This document shows positions 9,299-20,197 of a stretch of 64,000 nt of DNA, in pieces. A model generated the notes under the pieces. That model worked only from the letters and a program-made list of their open reading frames with translations, was not told where the DNA came from and did no database searches. A program made the translations under genes and the position numbers. Each line of letters starts with the position of its first letter. Within the stretch, counting starts at the first letter, position 1. This DNA comes from Streptomyces sp. 135 (GTDB taxonomy: Bacteria > Actinomycetota > Actinomycetes > Streptomycetales > Streptomycetaceae), in the NCBI RefSeq assembly GCF_020026305.1, contig NZ_CP075691.1:620001-684000 (forward strand), in the 5' to 3' direction.

Positions 9299-9823
9299 AT
9301 GCCGGTGCAGGGCGAGGACTATACGTACGGCCGGCCGGCTCGGCGCTCGGCCGGGGTGCCCGGCGTCGTGCTGCCGAGCCTGCGGCGCAGGCCGCCGCGG
9401 GTCTGCGTGGTCGTCGACACGTCGGGCTCGGTCAGCGACGCCGAACTGGGCAGCGCGCTCCTGGAAGTCGCCGCGATCGGCCGTGCCGTGGGCGGCCGTC
9501 GCGACCTGGTGACGGTGGTGTCGTGCGACGCGGCGGCGCGGATCGTGCACCCGCTGTGCCGGGGCGAGGGGATCCCGCTGGTGGGCGGTGGGGGGACCGA
9601 TCTCCGTACGGGCTTCGCCAAGGCGCTCGGGGCCCGTCCGGGCCCCGATGTCGTCGTGGTCCTGACGGACGGGCAGACGCCGTGGCCGAACAGCCGGCCG
9701 CCGTGCCGGACGGTGGTGGGCCTGTTCCCCCGGCCGGGGGCGGACGACGCGTGGGACGAGGACGACCCCGACCACGTGCCGGATGCGCCGCCCGAGTGGG
9801 CGCGGGTGGTCGAGATCGGGTGA
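9299..9823 (+). pseudogene. C-terminal remnant of a VWA-domain protein (DUF2201-like metallopeptidase)
   Basis: The 174-residue frame carries a von Willebrand A-like domain with the MIDAS start VDTSGSVSD, then GGGGTDLRTGF and VVVLTDGQT. Related VWA/DUF2201 proteins are more than twice as long, with an N-terminal metallopeptidase-like part. Nothing of that part is visible before 9299, where the fprA promoter lies instead. It is therefore either a 5'-deleted remnant or a free-standing VWA protein. No good ribosome site precedes the ATG. Confidence 0.6.
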
Positions 9824-9830
9824 AGGTGAC

Positions 9831-9872
9831 GACGATGTCCGGGGCGGCCGGGCGGCCGCCCCGGACATCGTC
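9831..9872. terminator. Strong bidirectional hairpin between the VWA remnant and katG
   Basis: A perfect 19-bp inverted repeat (left arm 9831-9849, right arm 9854-9872) is separated by four bases. It lies just after the VWA stop and before the convergent katG stop. There is no T-run, which is common for Streptomyces terminators. Confidence 0.75.
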
Positions 9873-9875
9873 ACC

Positions 9876-9927
9876 GAGGAAGAGCGGAGAGGAAGAGCGG
9901 AGAGGAAGAGCAGAGGGGAACAGCAGA
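9876..9927 (+). repeat. 13-bp tandem repeat, four units
   Basis: The unit GAGGAAGAGCGGA occurs twice exactly (9876, 9889), then as GAGGAAGAGCAGA (9902) and GGGGAACAGCAGA (9915). The array fills the space between the hairpin and the katG stop codon. Confidence 0.8.
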
Positions 9928-9934
9928 GACAGGA

Positions 9935-12512
<2,578 letters not shown>

Positions 12513-12929
12513 ATGAGTGACCTGCTGGAACGGCTGCGGGGGCGCGGCTGGCGGCTGACCGCTCAGCGCCGGGTGGTCGCGGAGGTGCTCAACGGCGACC
12601 ATGTCCATCTCACCGCCGACGAGGTGCTCGCGCGTGCCACCGACCGGCTGCCGGAGATCTCCCGGGCCACGGTCTACAACACCCTCGGCGAACTGGTCTC
12701 GCTGGGCGAGGTCCTTGAGGTGGCCACGGACGGCCGCGCCAAGCGCTACGACCCGAACGCCCACCGCCCCCACCAGCATCTGATCTGCTCGGACTGCGGC
12801 GCGATCCGGGACGTCCACCCCACCGGCGATCCGCTGAGCGCGCTGCCGGATTCGGAGAGGTTCGGCTTCACCGTCTCCGACGTCGAGGTGACGTACCGGG
12901 GCCACTGCCCGGACTGCGCCCGCGCCTGA
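12513..12929 (+). CDS. Fur-family peroxide/metal regulator (CatR/FurA-like)
   Basis: This 138-residue Fur-family repressor has a winged helix (RLTAQRRVVAEVL, then ISRATVYNTL) and the metal-binding region HRPHQHLICSDCG. The C-terminal CPDC near the end gives the second CxxC of a structural zinc site. Its position opposite katG points to a peroxide sensor that de-represses katG, as known for CatR, FurA and FurS in Streptomyces. The ATG at 12513 has better ribosome-site spacing than a GTG two codons earlier at 12507. Length fits CatR. Confidence 0.9.
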   Translation: MSDLLERLRGRGWRLTAQRRVVAEVLNGDHVHLTADEVLARATDRLPEISRATVYNTLGELVSLGEVLEVATDGRAKRYDPNAHRPHQHLICSDCGAIRDVHPTGDPLSALPDSERFGFTVSDVEVTYRGHCPDCARA

Positions 12930-12953
12930 AGCGCGGGCGCACCCCGGTTACCG

Positions 12954-14681
12954 TTACGGCGCCATCTCGTACGCCCCGGCCAGCGACTCGACGGTCTCCC
13001 ACACTCGCGCCGACCTGGCCTCGTCGACGACCGGGCGGCGCACCGCACCCAGGGCCCAGCGCTGCTGCTCCTCGGTGGCGGAATCCTTGCCGTGCAGTTC
13101 GACGGCGTGCGCGGAGAAGTCGCGCACGAGGACGGCGAACAGTTCGTCGAGGACGTCCTCGTCGAGCCCGGTCAGACGCGCCTGCTCCAGGATGAGCTGG
13201 CCGTGCACGACCAGCGCGAACAGCTGACCGACGGCGAGGAGGAGGTCCAGGTCCCGGCTCTGCTCCTCGTCGGGGGCGGCGGTCGTGACGAACTCGCACA
13301 GCGCGTCCGCCTGCTCCCGGAAGCGGGCCACGTTCGCCACCGAGGCGTACGCGGCGTAGGCGGCGCGCCAGTCGTGGAAGCGCACGGAGCCGAGCCCGCG
13401 GGCCGGTCCCTGCCGGAAGAGGAACGCGTCGTCGGCCGCGTCGAGACGGGTCGGCACGGGGGCGTACTCAGCCGGGTCGAGCAGGTGGTTGCGCATGAAC
13501 TTCAGGATCAGCGCGAGGTTGACGTGGACCGTGCCCTCCAGCTTGGGCAGCCCCCGGATCTCGATCGCGGCCTGGGCGAAGTAGTTGTCCTTCTCGAAGC
13601 CCTTGGCGGCGATGACGTCCCACGTCAGGTCGATGACCTTCTCGCCCTCCGTGGTCACCTTCATCTTCGTCATCGGGTTGAAGAGGAGGTAGCGGCGGTC
13701 GTCGGGCCCGGCGGAGCGGAAGTAGTCGACGGCGCGGTCGCTGAACAGCTTCATGCCGACGAGACGGACGTACGCGTCGGTCAGCTCGCGGCGCACGTGC
13801 GGGAAGGCGGTGACGGGGCGCCCGTAGAGGATGCGGTGGTGGGCGTGGGTCACGGCCTCGTACATCGCGTGCTCGCAGATGCCGATCGAGGCGGTGCAGA
13901 GGTTGAACTTGCCTACGTTGACCGTGTTCAGGGCGGCGTCGAAGGCGGCGCGGCCGGTGTGCAGGACGTCCTCAGGGCCGACCGGATAGTCCTCCAGGCG
14001 GAACTCGCTCACGTACTTCGAGGAGTCGACGACATTCTTGACCAGGTGGTACGCCTCGTGGCGGCTGTCGGCGGCGAAGAAGACGTACCCGTCGGGTCCC
14101 TCCACGTCGGTGCGGCGGCCGAAGACGGAGACGAGCCCGGCGGCGTTGCCGTTGCCGATGTAGTACTTGGAGCCGGTGGCCCGGAAGCCGCCGGCACCGT
14201 CACTGTCCGGCTCAAGGAGCATGTCGGTCGAGTAGATGTCGGCACCATGGGCCTTCTCCGACAGACCGAAGGCGAACACCTCGCCCTGGGCGAGCAGTTC
14301 GGCCGCCCGTTCACGCGCCGCCGCGTTGTCGCTCTGCCACACCGGGCCGAGACCCAGGATGGTGACCTGCCAGGCGTACCAGTAGTCGAGCCCGTAGAAG
14401 CCGAAGATCTCGTTGAGGGCGGCGATCCGGGCGGTGTCCCAGCGCTTGTCGGAGCCGTCCTCGGCGGCCGAGGCGGGAGTGAGGAAGGTCGCGAAGAGCC
14501 CCTCCTTGGCGGCGAACTCCAGGAAGTCCGCCAGCCAGACGCGGGAGCGGTAGTCCTCGATCAGCTTGCGCTTGCCGCGGGCCTCGAACCAGTCGACGGT
14601 GGCGCGCAGCAGCCTGCGGGTCTCCGGGTCGAAGTGCGTCGGGTCGTAGGTGCGGGGGTTGAACAGCAGCGCGTCGGCCAT
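12954..14681 (-). CDS. Acyl-CoA dehydrogenase/oxidase family protein
   Basis: The 575-residue flavoprotein has the acyl-CoA dehydrogenase pattern. AFGLSEKAHGADIYSTDM and FRATGSKYYIGNGNAAG form the FAD/substrate middle domain. A helical C-terminal domain with HHRILYGRPVTAFPHVR follows. It is longer than standard 380-residue dehydrogenases, resembling long-chain or oxidase-like members. The ATG lies 43 bases after the PadR gene, so the two probably form an operon in which PadR controls lipid or xenobiotic acyl-CoA oxidation. The substrate is unknown. Confidence 0.88.
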   Translation of the reverse strand: MADALLFNPRTYDPTHFDPETRRLLRATVDWFEARGKRKLIEDYRSRVWLADFLEFAAKEGLFATFLTPASAAEDGSDKRWDTARIAALNEIFGFYGLDYWYAWQVTILGLGPVWQSDNAAARERAAELLAQGEVFAFGLSEKAHGADIYSTDMLLEPDSDGAGGFRATGSKYYIGNGNAAGLVSVFGRRTDVEGPDGYVFFAADSRHEAYHLVKNVVDSSKYVSEFRLEDYPVGPEDVLHTGRAAFDAALNTVNVGKFNLCTASIGICEHAMYEAVTHAHHRILYGRPVTAFPHVRRELTDAYVRLVGMKLFSDRAVDYFRSAGPDDRRYLLFNPMTKMKVTTEGEKVIDLTWDVIAAKGFEKDNYFAQAAIEIRGLPKLEGTVHVNLALILKFMRNHLLDPAEYAPVPTRLDAADDAFLFRQGPARGLGSVRFHDWRAAYAAYASVANVARFREQADALCEFVTTAAPDEEQSRDLDLLLAVGQLFALVVHGQLILEQARLTGLDEDVLDELFAVLVRDFSAHAVELHGKDSATEEQQRWALGAVRRPVVDEARSARVWETVESLAGAYEMAP

Positions 14682-14724
14682 GGGGGTTCGCCTATTCCTG
14701 AGGGAGTCGAGGTACGGGTGCGGC

Positions 14725-15282
14725 TCAGCCCTGGGGGCCGAGCCGGTGGAGGGTGTCGATCACGTCGTCGAGCCAGGCGAGCGTCATGCGTTCGTACGCG
14801 ATGCCGCCGCGCAGCACGACATGCTGGAGCTCCTGCGCGGCGTCCGGTGGCGTGGGAGCCTCGGGGCCGGTGAAGTCGCGCCGCTCCCCCGCGAGGTAGC
14901 GGGCGAGCCGGTCGGCGTGCTCCTGGCGGTGCCGCTCGACCTCGCGGATCAGCGCGACCGGGTCGTCGAAGGCGGCACCGCGGATCTTCACGGCGAGCTC
15001 GTGCCGGACGCTCTCGGGCGCGATGGGTTCGTGCAGCCACGCGGACAGGACGGACCGCCCCTGGGCGGTGACGGAGTACTCCTTCTTGTCCGGCCGCGCC
15101 TGCTGCGCCACCTCACGGGCGTCGATCCAGCCGTCGCCCTCCATGCGCTTGAGGACGCGGTAGATCTGCTGGTGGGTGGCGGTCCAGAAGTACCCGATGG
15201 ACCGCTCGAACCGCCGGGCCAGCTCATAGCCGGAGCCCGGCTTCTCCAGCAGCGAGACGAGGATCGCGTGCTCTAGCGCCAT
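14725..15282 (-). CDS. PadR family transcriptional regulator
   Basis: This 185-residue protein has the PadR winged helix (ILVSLLEKPGSGYELARRF, then QQIYRVLKRMEGDGWI) and a helical Vir-like C-terminal dimerisation domain. It precedes the acyl-CoA dehydrogenase in the same direction. A perfect palindrome lies 13 bases upstream of its start codon, indicating autoregulation of the two-gene operon. The inducing ligand is unknown. Confidence 0.93.
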   Translation of the reverse strand: MALEHAILVSLLEKPGSGYELARRFERSIGYFWTATHQQIYRVLKRMEGDGWIDAREVAQQARPDKKEYSVTAQGRSVLSAWLHEPIAPESVRHELAVKIRGAAFDDPVALIREVERHRQEHADRLARYLAGERRDFTGPEAPTPPDAAQELQHVVLRGGIAYERMTLAWLDDVIDTLHRLGPQG

Positions 15283-15294
15283 GCGCAGATCTTT

Positions 15295-15314
15295 CTATGC
15301 AATTCGTTGCATAG
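15295..15314. promoter_or_regulatory. PadR operator: perfect 8-bp inverted repeat
   Basis: CTATGCAATTCGTTGCATAG is an 8-bp perfect inverted repeat around TTCG. Its ATGC/GCAT arms resemble known PadR boxes. It lies 13 bases before the PadR ATG, where binding would block transcription or ribosome entry. Confidence 0.7.
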
Positions 15315-15393
15315 ACAAGAGCCGCCGGCTCGGTGAGACGCGCCTCACCCCTCGGTCCCCGCTCCCGCGGAACCGCCGCGTCCGCGGGCTCGC

Positions 15394-15816
15394 TCAGCCG
15401 AGGAAACTCAGGCGGACCTGCCGGTCGGGATTGTCGACGTTCGTGTCGACCAGGCACACCGACTGCCATGTGCCGAGTTCCAGGCTGCCGCCCACCACCG
15501 GCAGCGTGGCGTGCGGCGGGACGAGGGCGGGCAGGACGTGGTCGCGGCCGTGGCCGGGGCTGCCGTGCCGGTGCTGCCAGCGGTCGTCGGCGGGGAGCAG
15601 GGTGTGCAGCGCGGCGAGGAGGTCGTCGTCGCTGCCCGCCCCCGTCTCCAGGATGGCGATGCCCGCCGTGGCGTGCGGGACGAAGACGTTGAGGAGGCCG
15701 TCGCGGCCGGCCGCGACCTCGCGGAGGAAGGCCTCGCAGTCACGGGTGAGGTCGAGGACCCGCTCGCTCGAACCGGTGGCGACCCGCAGGACTCGGGTGG
15801 TGAACGCATCGGACAT
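15394..15816 (-). CDS. YjbQ/UPF0047 family protein (secondary thiamine-phosphate synthase-like)
   Basis: The 140-residue protein has the YjbQ signature. FVPHATAGIAILETG supplies a conserved His, and WQHRHGSPGHGRDHV with LELGTWQSVCLVDTN provide the remaining conserved residues. Some members show weak thiamine-phosphate synthase activity, but the physiological role is unsettled. The start at 15816 has a GAGGATGGGGGT ribosome site; the longer frame to 15882 has none. Confidence 0.88.
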   Translation of the reverse strand: MSDAFTTRVLRVATGSSERVLDLTRDCEAFLREVAAGRDGLLNVFVPHATAGIAILETGAGSDDDLLAALHTLLPADDRWQHRHGSPGHGRDHVLPALVPPHATLPVVGGSLELGTWQSVCLVDTNVDNPDRQVRLSFLG

Positions 15817-15918
15817 ACCCCCATCCTCTCTCATCCCGCCGCCCAGCGAGTGATACGGGGCGTCCGGCTTTCGAGACGCCATTGACCCTGCGTACGCGAT
15901 CTCGCTACGTTCTGCGGC

Positions 15919-16002
15919 ATGTTGCGTTCAGCTCTGCTCACCACGCGCGGTCACATCGACCTGCTGCGGGTGGCCTCTTCCGCGTGTCGCCGCGGCTGCT
16001 GA
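15919..16002 (+). CDS. Leader peptide with terminal cysteines upstream of the sulfonate operon
   Basis: A 27-residue frame begins MLRSALLTTRGHIDLLRVA and ends SSACRRGC. Many actinobacteria carry such a peptide, with an H-(V/I)-D-L-x-R-V-x-S-x-x-C core, directly before sulfur-assimilation genes. It is proposed to sense cysteine supply by ribosome stalling at the Cys codons. It ends 134 bases before ssuC, leaving space for an attenuator. No Shine-Dalgarno is evident, which fits leaderless translation. Confidence 0.75.
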   Translation: MLRSALLTTRGHIDLLRVASSACRRGC

Positions 16003-16136
16003 CGCCCTCTCACCCGCTTTCCCCTCTCCGTAGGCCGTTCGGTCCGCCCCGTCTCGCCTGATCTCGCTCGGGTCGCGGACGCACGCCCCTCCCCTCCCCT
16101 CCTTTCTCCTGTTCTTCCTCCTGCCATGGAGCGCCT

Positions 16137-17048
16137 ATGAGCGTCAGCCATGCCTCTCCGCATGCCTCGACCGACATTTCGCCTATATCCGAGACATCAA
16201 CCGGCGACGGTGACCCCGGCCCCAGCGTCGCCCCTGGCCCTGGCCCCGAACTCGAAGCCCTCGTCCCCTCCTCCAGCCGCCGCGCCCGCTTCCCCCGCTG
16301 GCTGCGCCGCACCTCCGGGCCGGTCCTCCTCGGCGCACTGTGGCAACTCCTCAGCACTACAGGGGCGTTGTCCAGCGACGTCCTGGCCTCACCGGGCACC
16401 ATCGTCCGTGTCGCCGGTGATCTGATCCGGGACGGCTCGCTGCCCTCCGCCATGGGTGTCTCCCTGCAACGCGTCGCCCTGGGACTGCTGTTCGGCATCG
16501 CCGCCGGTGCGGCACTCGCCCTCGTCTCGGGGCTCTTCCGGGTCGGCGAGGACCTCGTGGACGCCGGGGTGCAGATGCTGCGCACCGTGCCGTTCGTCGG
16601 ACTCATCCCGCTGTTCATCATCTGGTTCGGCATCGGCGAGACGCCCAAGATCGCCATCATCGCGCTCGGCGTCTCCTTCCCGCTGTACCTCAACGTGTAC
16701 GCGGGGATCCGGGGCGTGGACGCGCAGTTGATCGAGGCCGGGGAGTCGCTCGGCCTGTCGCGGTGGGGGCTCGTGCGGCATGTCGTCCTGCCCGGCGCGC
16801 TGCCGGGGGCCATGACCGGGCTGCGCTATTCGCTCGGCATCGCCTGGCTCGCGCTCGTCTTCGCCGAGCAGGTCAACGCCGATTCCGGCATCGGGTTCCT
16901 CATGGTCCAGGCCCGCGACTTCCTGCGGACCGACGTGATCGTGGTCTGCCTGATCGTCTATGCCTTCCTCGGCCTCGTCGCCGACCTCGTCGTCCGCACC
17001 CTCGAAAGGCTCCTGCTGCAATGGCGACCGACGTTCACCGGCCGATGA
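16137..17048 (+). CDS. ssuC: Aliphatic sulfonate ABC transporter permease (SsuC-like)
   Basis: This 303-residue inner-membrane permease of the BPD transporter family has about six hydrophobic segments. The cytoplasmic EAA loop, which contacts the ATPase, reads EAGESLGLSRWGLVRHVVLPGALPG in outline near residue 200. The N-terminal 55 residues are a Ser/Pro-rich cytoplasmic tail. Its stop overlaps the ATG of the ATPase gene (ATGA). Neighbouring SsuB, SsuA and SsuD homologues identify the substrate class as alkanesulfonates. Confidence 0.9.
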   Translation: MSVSHASPHASTDISPISETSTGDGDPGPSVAPGPGPELEALVPSSSRRARFPRWLRRTSGPVLLGALWQLLSTTGALSSDVLASPGTIVRVAGDLIRDGSLPSAMGVSLQRVALGLLFGIAAGAALALVSGLFRVGEDLVDAGVQMLRTVPFVGLIPLFIIWFGIGETPKIAIIALGVSFPLYLNVYAGIRGVDAQLIEAGESLGLSRWGLVRHVVLPGALPGAMTGLRYSLGIAWLALVFAEQVNADSGIGFLMVQARDFLRTDVIVVCLIVYAFLGLVADLVVRTLERLLLQWRPTFTGR

Positions 17049-17821
17049 CCTCCGCCGACGCCACCGCTCCGATCCCCGCGCCCGCCGACGCCGCCATCCC
17101 GGCCCCCGTGTCCGCCGTACGTGTCGACGGGCTCACCCGCTCCTTCGACGGGCGCGCCGTCATCGACGACCTCCACCTCGACGTCCGGCCGGGCGAGTTC
17201 GTGGCGCTCCTCGGACGCAGCGGCTGCGGCAAGTCGACGCTGCTGCGCATCCTCGCGGGGCTCGACCGCGACATCGAGGGCACCGTCCTCGTGCCGCGCC
17301 GCAAGGCCGTGGCGTTCCAGGCGCCCCGTCTCATGCCGTGGAAGCGGGTGTGGCGCAATGTGCTGCTCGGGCTGCCGGGCAAGCCGGGGCGCGACGTCGC
17401 CGAGCAGGCGCTGGCGGAGGTGGGCCTGAAGCACCGCGTCGGCGCTTGGCCCAAGACCCTCTCCGGCGGGGAGGCCCAGCGCGCCTCCCTGGCCCGGGCG
17501 CTGGTACGGGAGCCCGACCTGCTCCTGCTCGACGAGCCGTTCGGCGCGCTCGACGCCCTCACCCGCATCAAGGCACAGCGGCTCGTCGACGAGCTGTGGC
17601 AGCGGCGCGGCTGCGCGGTCCTGCTCGTCACGCACGACGTGGAGGAAGCGGTGCTCCTCGCCGACCGGGTCCTCGTGATGGACGCCGGCGTCATCGCGTA
17701 CGAGAGGCGGATCGACCTGGAGCGGCCGCGCGGCATCTCCGACCCGCGCTTCGCCGAACTGCGCGAGGAGCTGCTCCGCCGCCTCGGCGTGGAGGCGCCC
17801 GCCGAGAGCGCCACCGCCTGA
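17045..17821 (+). CDS. ssuB: Aliphatic sulfonate ABC transporter ATP-binding protein (SsuB-like)
   Basis: The 258-residue ATPase has Walker A GRSGCGKST, signature LSGGEAQRASLARAL and Walker B LLLLDEPFGALD, plus the switch His in LLVTHDVEEAV. The start at 17045 overlaps the permease stop by four bases. A Met eight codons upstream, at 17021, is an alternative. It energises sulfonate import with the SsuC-like permease and the SsuA-like lipoprotein. Confidence 0.92.
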   Translation: MTSADATAPIPAPADAAIPAPVSAVRVDGLTRSFDGRAVIDDLHLDVRPGEFVALLGRSGCGKSTLLRILAGLDRDIEGTVLVPRRKAVAFQAPRLMPWKRVWRNVLLGLPGKPGRDVAEQALAEVGLKHRVGAWPKTLSGGEAQRASLARALVREPDLLLLDEPFGALDALTRIKAQRLVDELWQRRGCAVLLVTHDVEEAVLLADRVLVMDAGVIAYERRIDLERPRGISDPRFAELREELLRRLGVEAPAESATA

Positions 17822-17869
17822 CCCCGCCCCCTCCCCCCACCCTTCACGCACCGATCGAACGGAAACCCC

Positions 17870-18934
17870 ATGCGACGACCACCACACCCCGCCCCGGCCG
17901 CCCTGCTCCTCCCCCTGGCCCTGCTCCTCGCCGCCTGCTCCGGCACCTCGTCGGCCGGCACCTCGGTCGGCGGCGCGGGTGGCGGTACCGACGGCAAGGG
18001 GTCGCTCACCCTCAACGTCGGTGACCAGCGCGGCGGTTCGGAAGCCGTGCTGCGCGCGGCCGGGGAGCTCGACGACCTCACGTACAAGATCCGCTGGTCG
18101 ACCTTCACCTCCGGGCCGCCGCTCCTGGAGGCCGTCAACGCCAAGGCCGTCGACATCGGCGCGGTGGGCAATACCCCGCCTGTGTTCGCGGCGGGCGCGG
18201 GTTCGAAGATCTCCGTGATCGCCGCGAGCCATGGCACGGCGGCGGGCGAGGCGATCCTCGTCCCGAACGGCTCGCCCTTGAAGAAGCCACGGGACCTCAA
18301 GGGCCGCTCCGTCGCCGTGGCACAGGGGTCGTCCGCGCACTTCCAGCTGATCGCCTCCCTTGAGAAGGCGGGCCTCGGCTTCAAGGACATCAAGGTCAAG
18401 TACCTGCAACCGGCTGATGCGCTCGCCGCGTTCACCAGTGGCAAGGTGGACGCCTGGGCTGTCTGGGACCCGTACACCTCACAAGTGCTGCGGGCGAAGA
18501 CGGGCCGCGTCCTGACCGACGGCGACGGTGTCGTGAACGGCCTCAACTTCCAGGTCGCGGCGCCCGGCGCGCTGAAGGACAAGAAGAAGTCCGCGGCCGT
18601 CGCCGACTACCTCAAGCGCCTGCGCAGGGCGCAGGACTGGGTCCACGACCATCCTCAGGCATGGGCGAAGGTCTGGGCGAAGGACACCGGCCTGCCCTAC
18701 GAGGTGGCGTTCGACGCGGTCAAGCGCACCAACGGCACGCGGGTTCCAGTGGCCGTGGACAAGAACGTCGTGACCTCCGAGCAGGAGATCGCGGACACCT
18801 TCACCGCGCTGAAGCTGATCCCGCGCCGCATCGACTTCGGCGATTTCGTCGACACCCGTTTCAACGGCGGGCTGCCGCCCTCCACCACCAAGCCGCGCAC
18901 GTACCGCGCGCACACGAACGGCGAGGAATCCTGA
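17870..18934 (+). CDS. ssuA: Sulfonate-binding lipoprotein (SsuA-like)
   Basis: The 354-residue extracytoplasmic solute-binding protein starts with a lipoprotein signal, LALLLAACSG, whose Cys is the lipidation site. It continues with SsuA-type motifs including GSEAVLRAAGELDDL, AVGNTPPVFAAGAGS and VDAWAVWDPYTSQVL. It captures alkanesulfonates outside the membrane for the SsuBC transporter. It lies 48 bases after ssuB and 2 bases before ssuD. Confidence 0.92.
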   Translation: MRRPPHPAPAALLLPLALLLAACSGTSSAGTSVGGAGGGTDGKGSLTLNVGDQRGGSEAVLRAAGELDDLTYKIRWSTFTSGPPLLEAVNAKAVDIGAVGNTPPVFAAGAGSKISVIAASHGTAAGEAILVPNGSPLKKPRDLKGRSVAVAQGSSAHFQLIASLEKAGLGFKDIKVKYLQPADALAAFTSGKVDAWAVWDPYTSQVLRAKTGRVLTDGDGVVNGLNFQVAAPGALKDKKKSAAVADYLKRLRRAQDWVHDHPQAWAKVWAKDTGLPYEVAFDAVKRTNGTRVPVAVDKNVVTSEQEIADTFTALKLIPRRIDFGDFVDTRFNGGLPPSTTKPRTYRAHTNGEES

Positions 18935-18936
18935 TC

Positions 18937-20145
18937 ATGACCGTCCACCTGCACTGGTTCCTGCCGACCGGCGGCGACGGCCGCACCCTCGTCGACCGGC
19001 ACGCGTACACCGACGGCGGCATCACGCGCTCCCGTGTCACCCCGGTGAGCGGCGTCCGCGCGCCCGACATCGAGTATCTGGCGCAGATCGCCAAGGCCGC
19101 CGAGCAGCTGGGGTTCGAGGCGGTGCTCACGCCGACCGGCACGTGGTGCGAGGACGCCTGGCTGACGACGGTCGCGCTCGCGCAGCACACGGAGCGGCTC
19201 AAGTTCCTCGTCGCCTTCCGGCCCGGCGTCCTCTCCCCCGTGCTCGCCGCGCAGATGGCGGCCACGTACCAGCGCATCACGCGCGGACGGCTGCTGCTCA
19301 ACGTGGTCACGGGCGGCGACGCGACCGAACAGCGACGGTTCGGCGACCACTTGGACCACGATCGCCGCTACGCCCGTACCGATGAGTTCCTCTCGGTCGT
19401 ACGAGGGGTGTGGAGCGGCCGGCCGTACGACTTCGACGGCGAGCACTACCAGGTGGAGGGCGGGCTGACCGCGCTGCCGCCCGATCCGCTGCCGGAGATC
19501 TTCTTCGGGGGTTCCTCGGCGGCGGCCGGTCCGGTCGCGGCGCGGCACACGGACGTGTATCTGACGTGGGGCGAGCCGCCGGAGCAGGTCGAGCAGAAGA
19601 TCGACTGGATCCGGGGGCTGGCCGAACGCGAGGGTCGTACGGTCCGCTTCGGCATCCGGCTGCACACCATCTCCCGTGACTCGTCGGCCGAGGCCTGGGC
19701 CACCGCGCACCGTCTGCTCGACGACCTCGACCCGGACACGATCGCCGCGGCCCAGGAGGCGCTCGGCCGCAGTGAGTCGGTCGGTCAGCAGCGGATGCTC
19801 GCGCTGCACGGCGGCTCCCGCGACAAGCTGGAGATCGCACCGAACCTCTGGGCCGGGGTCGGCCTCGTGCGCGGCGGCGCGGGCACGGCGCTCGTCGGCA
19901 GTCACGCGGACGTCGCCGACCGGATCGAGGAGTACCACGCGCTCGGTGTCGAGCACTTCGTGCTGTCCGGCTATCCGCACCTCGAAGAGGCGTACTGGTT
20001 CGGCGAGGGCGTCATCCCGGACCTGGCACGGCGCGGGCTGCTGCCGCGCGTCCCCGCGTCACCGCTCGCCGGGGTGCCGGCGGCGAACGGTCGTCCGGCG
20101 TCGGCTCCGGGCGGTGCTCCGCTGCTGGTGGCGGGCGGACGCTGA
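18937..20145 (+). CDS. ssuD: FMNH2-dependent alkanesulfonate monooxygenase (SsuD-like)
   Basis: The 402-residue luciferase-like enzyme cleaves alkanesulfonates to aldehyde and sulfite. It begins HLHWFLPTGGDGRTL and contains RPGVLSPVLAAQMAATYQ and LLLNVVTGGD, typical of SsuD. The family C-terminal stretch HLEEAYWFGEGV is present. The ATG is two bases after the ssuA stop. No flavin reductase partner lies in the operon, so FMNH2 must come from elsewhere, possibly from a reductase encoded away from this cluster. Confidence 0.94.
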   Translation: MTVHLHWFLPTGGDGRTLVDRHAYTDGGITRSRVTPVSGVRAPDIEYLAQIAKAAEQLGFEAVLTPTGTWCEDAWLTTVALAQHTERLKFLVAFRPGVLSPVLAAQMAATYQRITRGRLLLNVVTGGDATEQRRFGDHLDHDRRYARTDEFLSVVRGVWSGRPYDFDGEHYQVEGGLTALPPDPLPEIFFGGSSAAAGPVAARHTDVYLTWGEPPEQVEQKIDWIRGLAEREGRTVRFGIRLHTISRDSSAEAWATAHRLLDDLDPDTIAAAQEALGRSESVGQQRMLALHGGSRDKLEIAPNLWAGVGLVRGGAGTALVGSHADVADRIEEYHALGVEHFVLSGYPHLEEAYWFGEGVIPDLARRGLLPRVPASPLAGVPAANGRPASAPGGAPLLVAGGR

Positions 20146-20197
20146 GCCCCGTGGGCCCGCCGGGAAGATCTCGCCCCCTGACGCGGTTAGTGGAACC

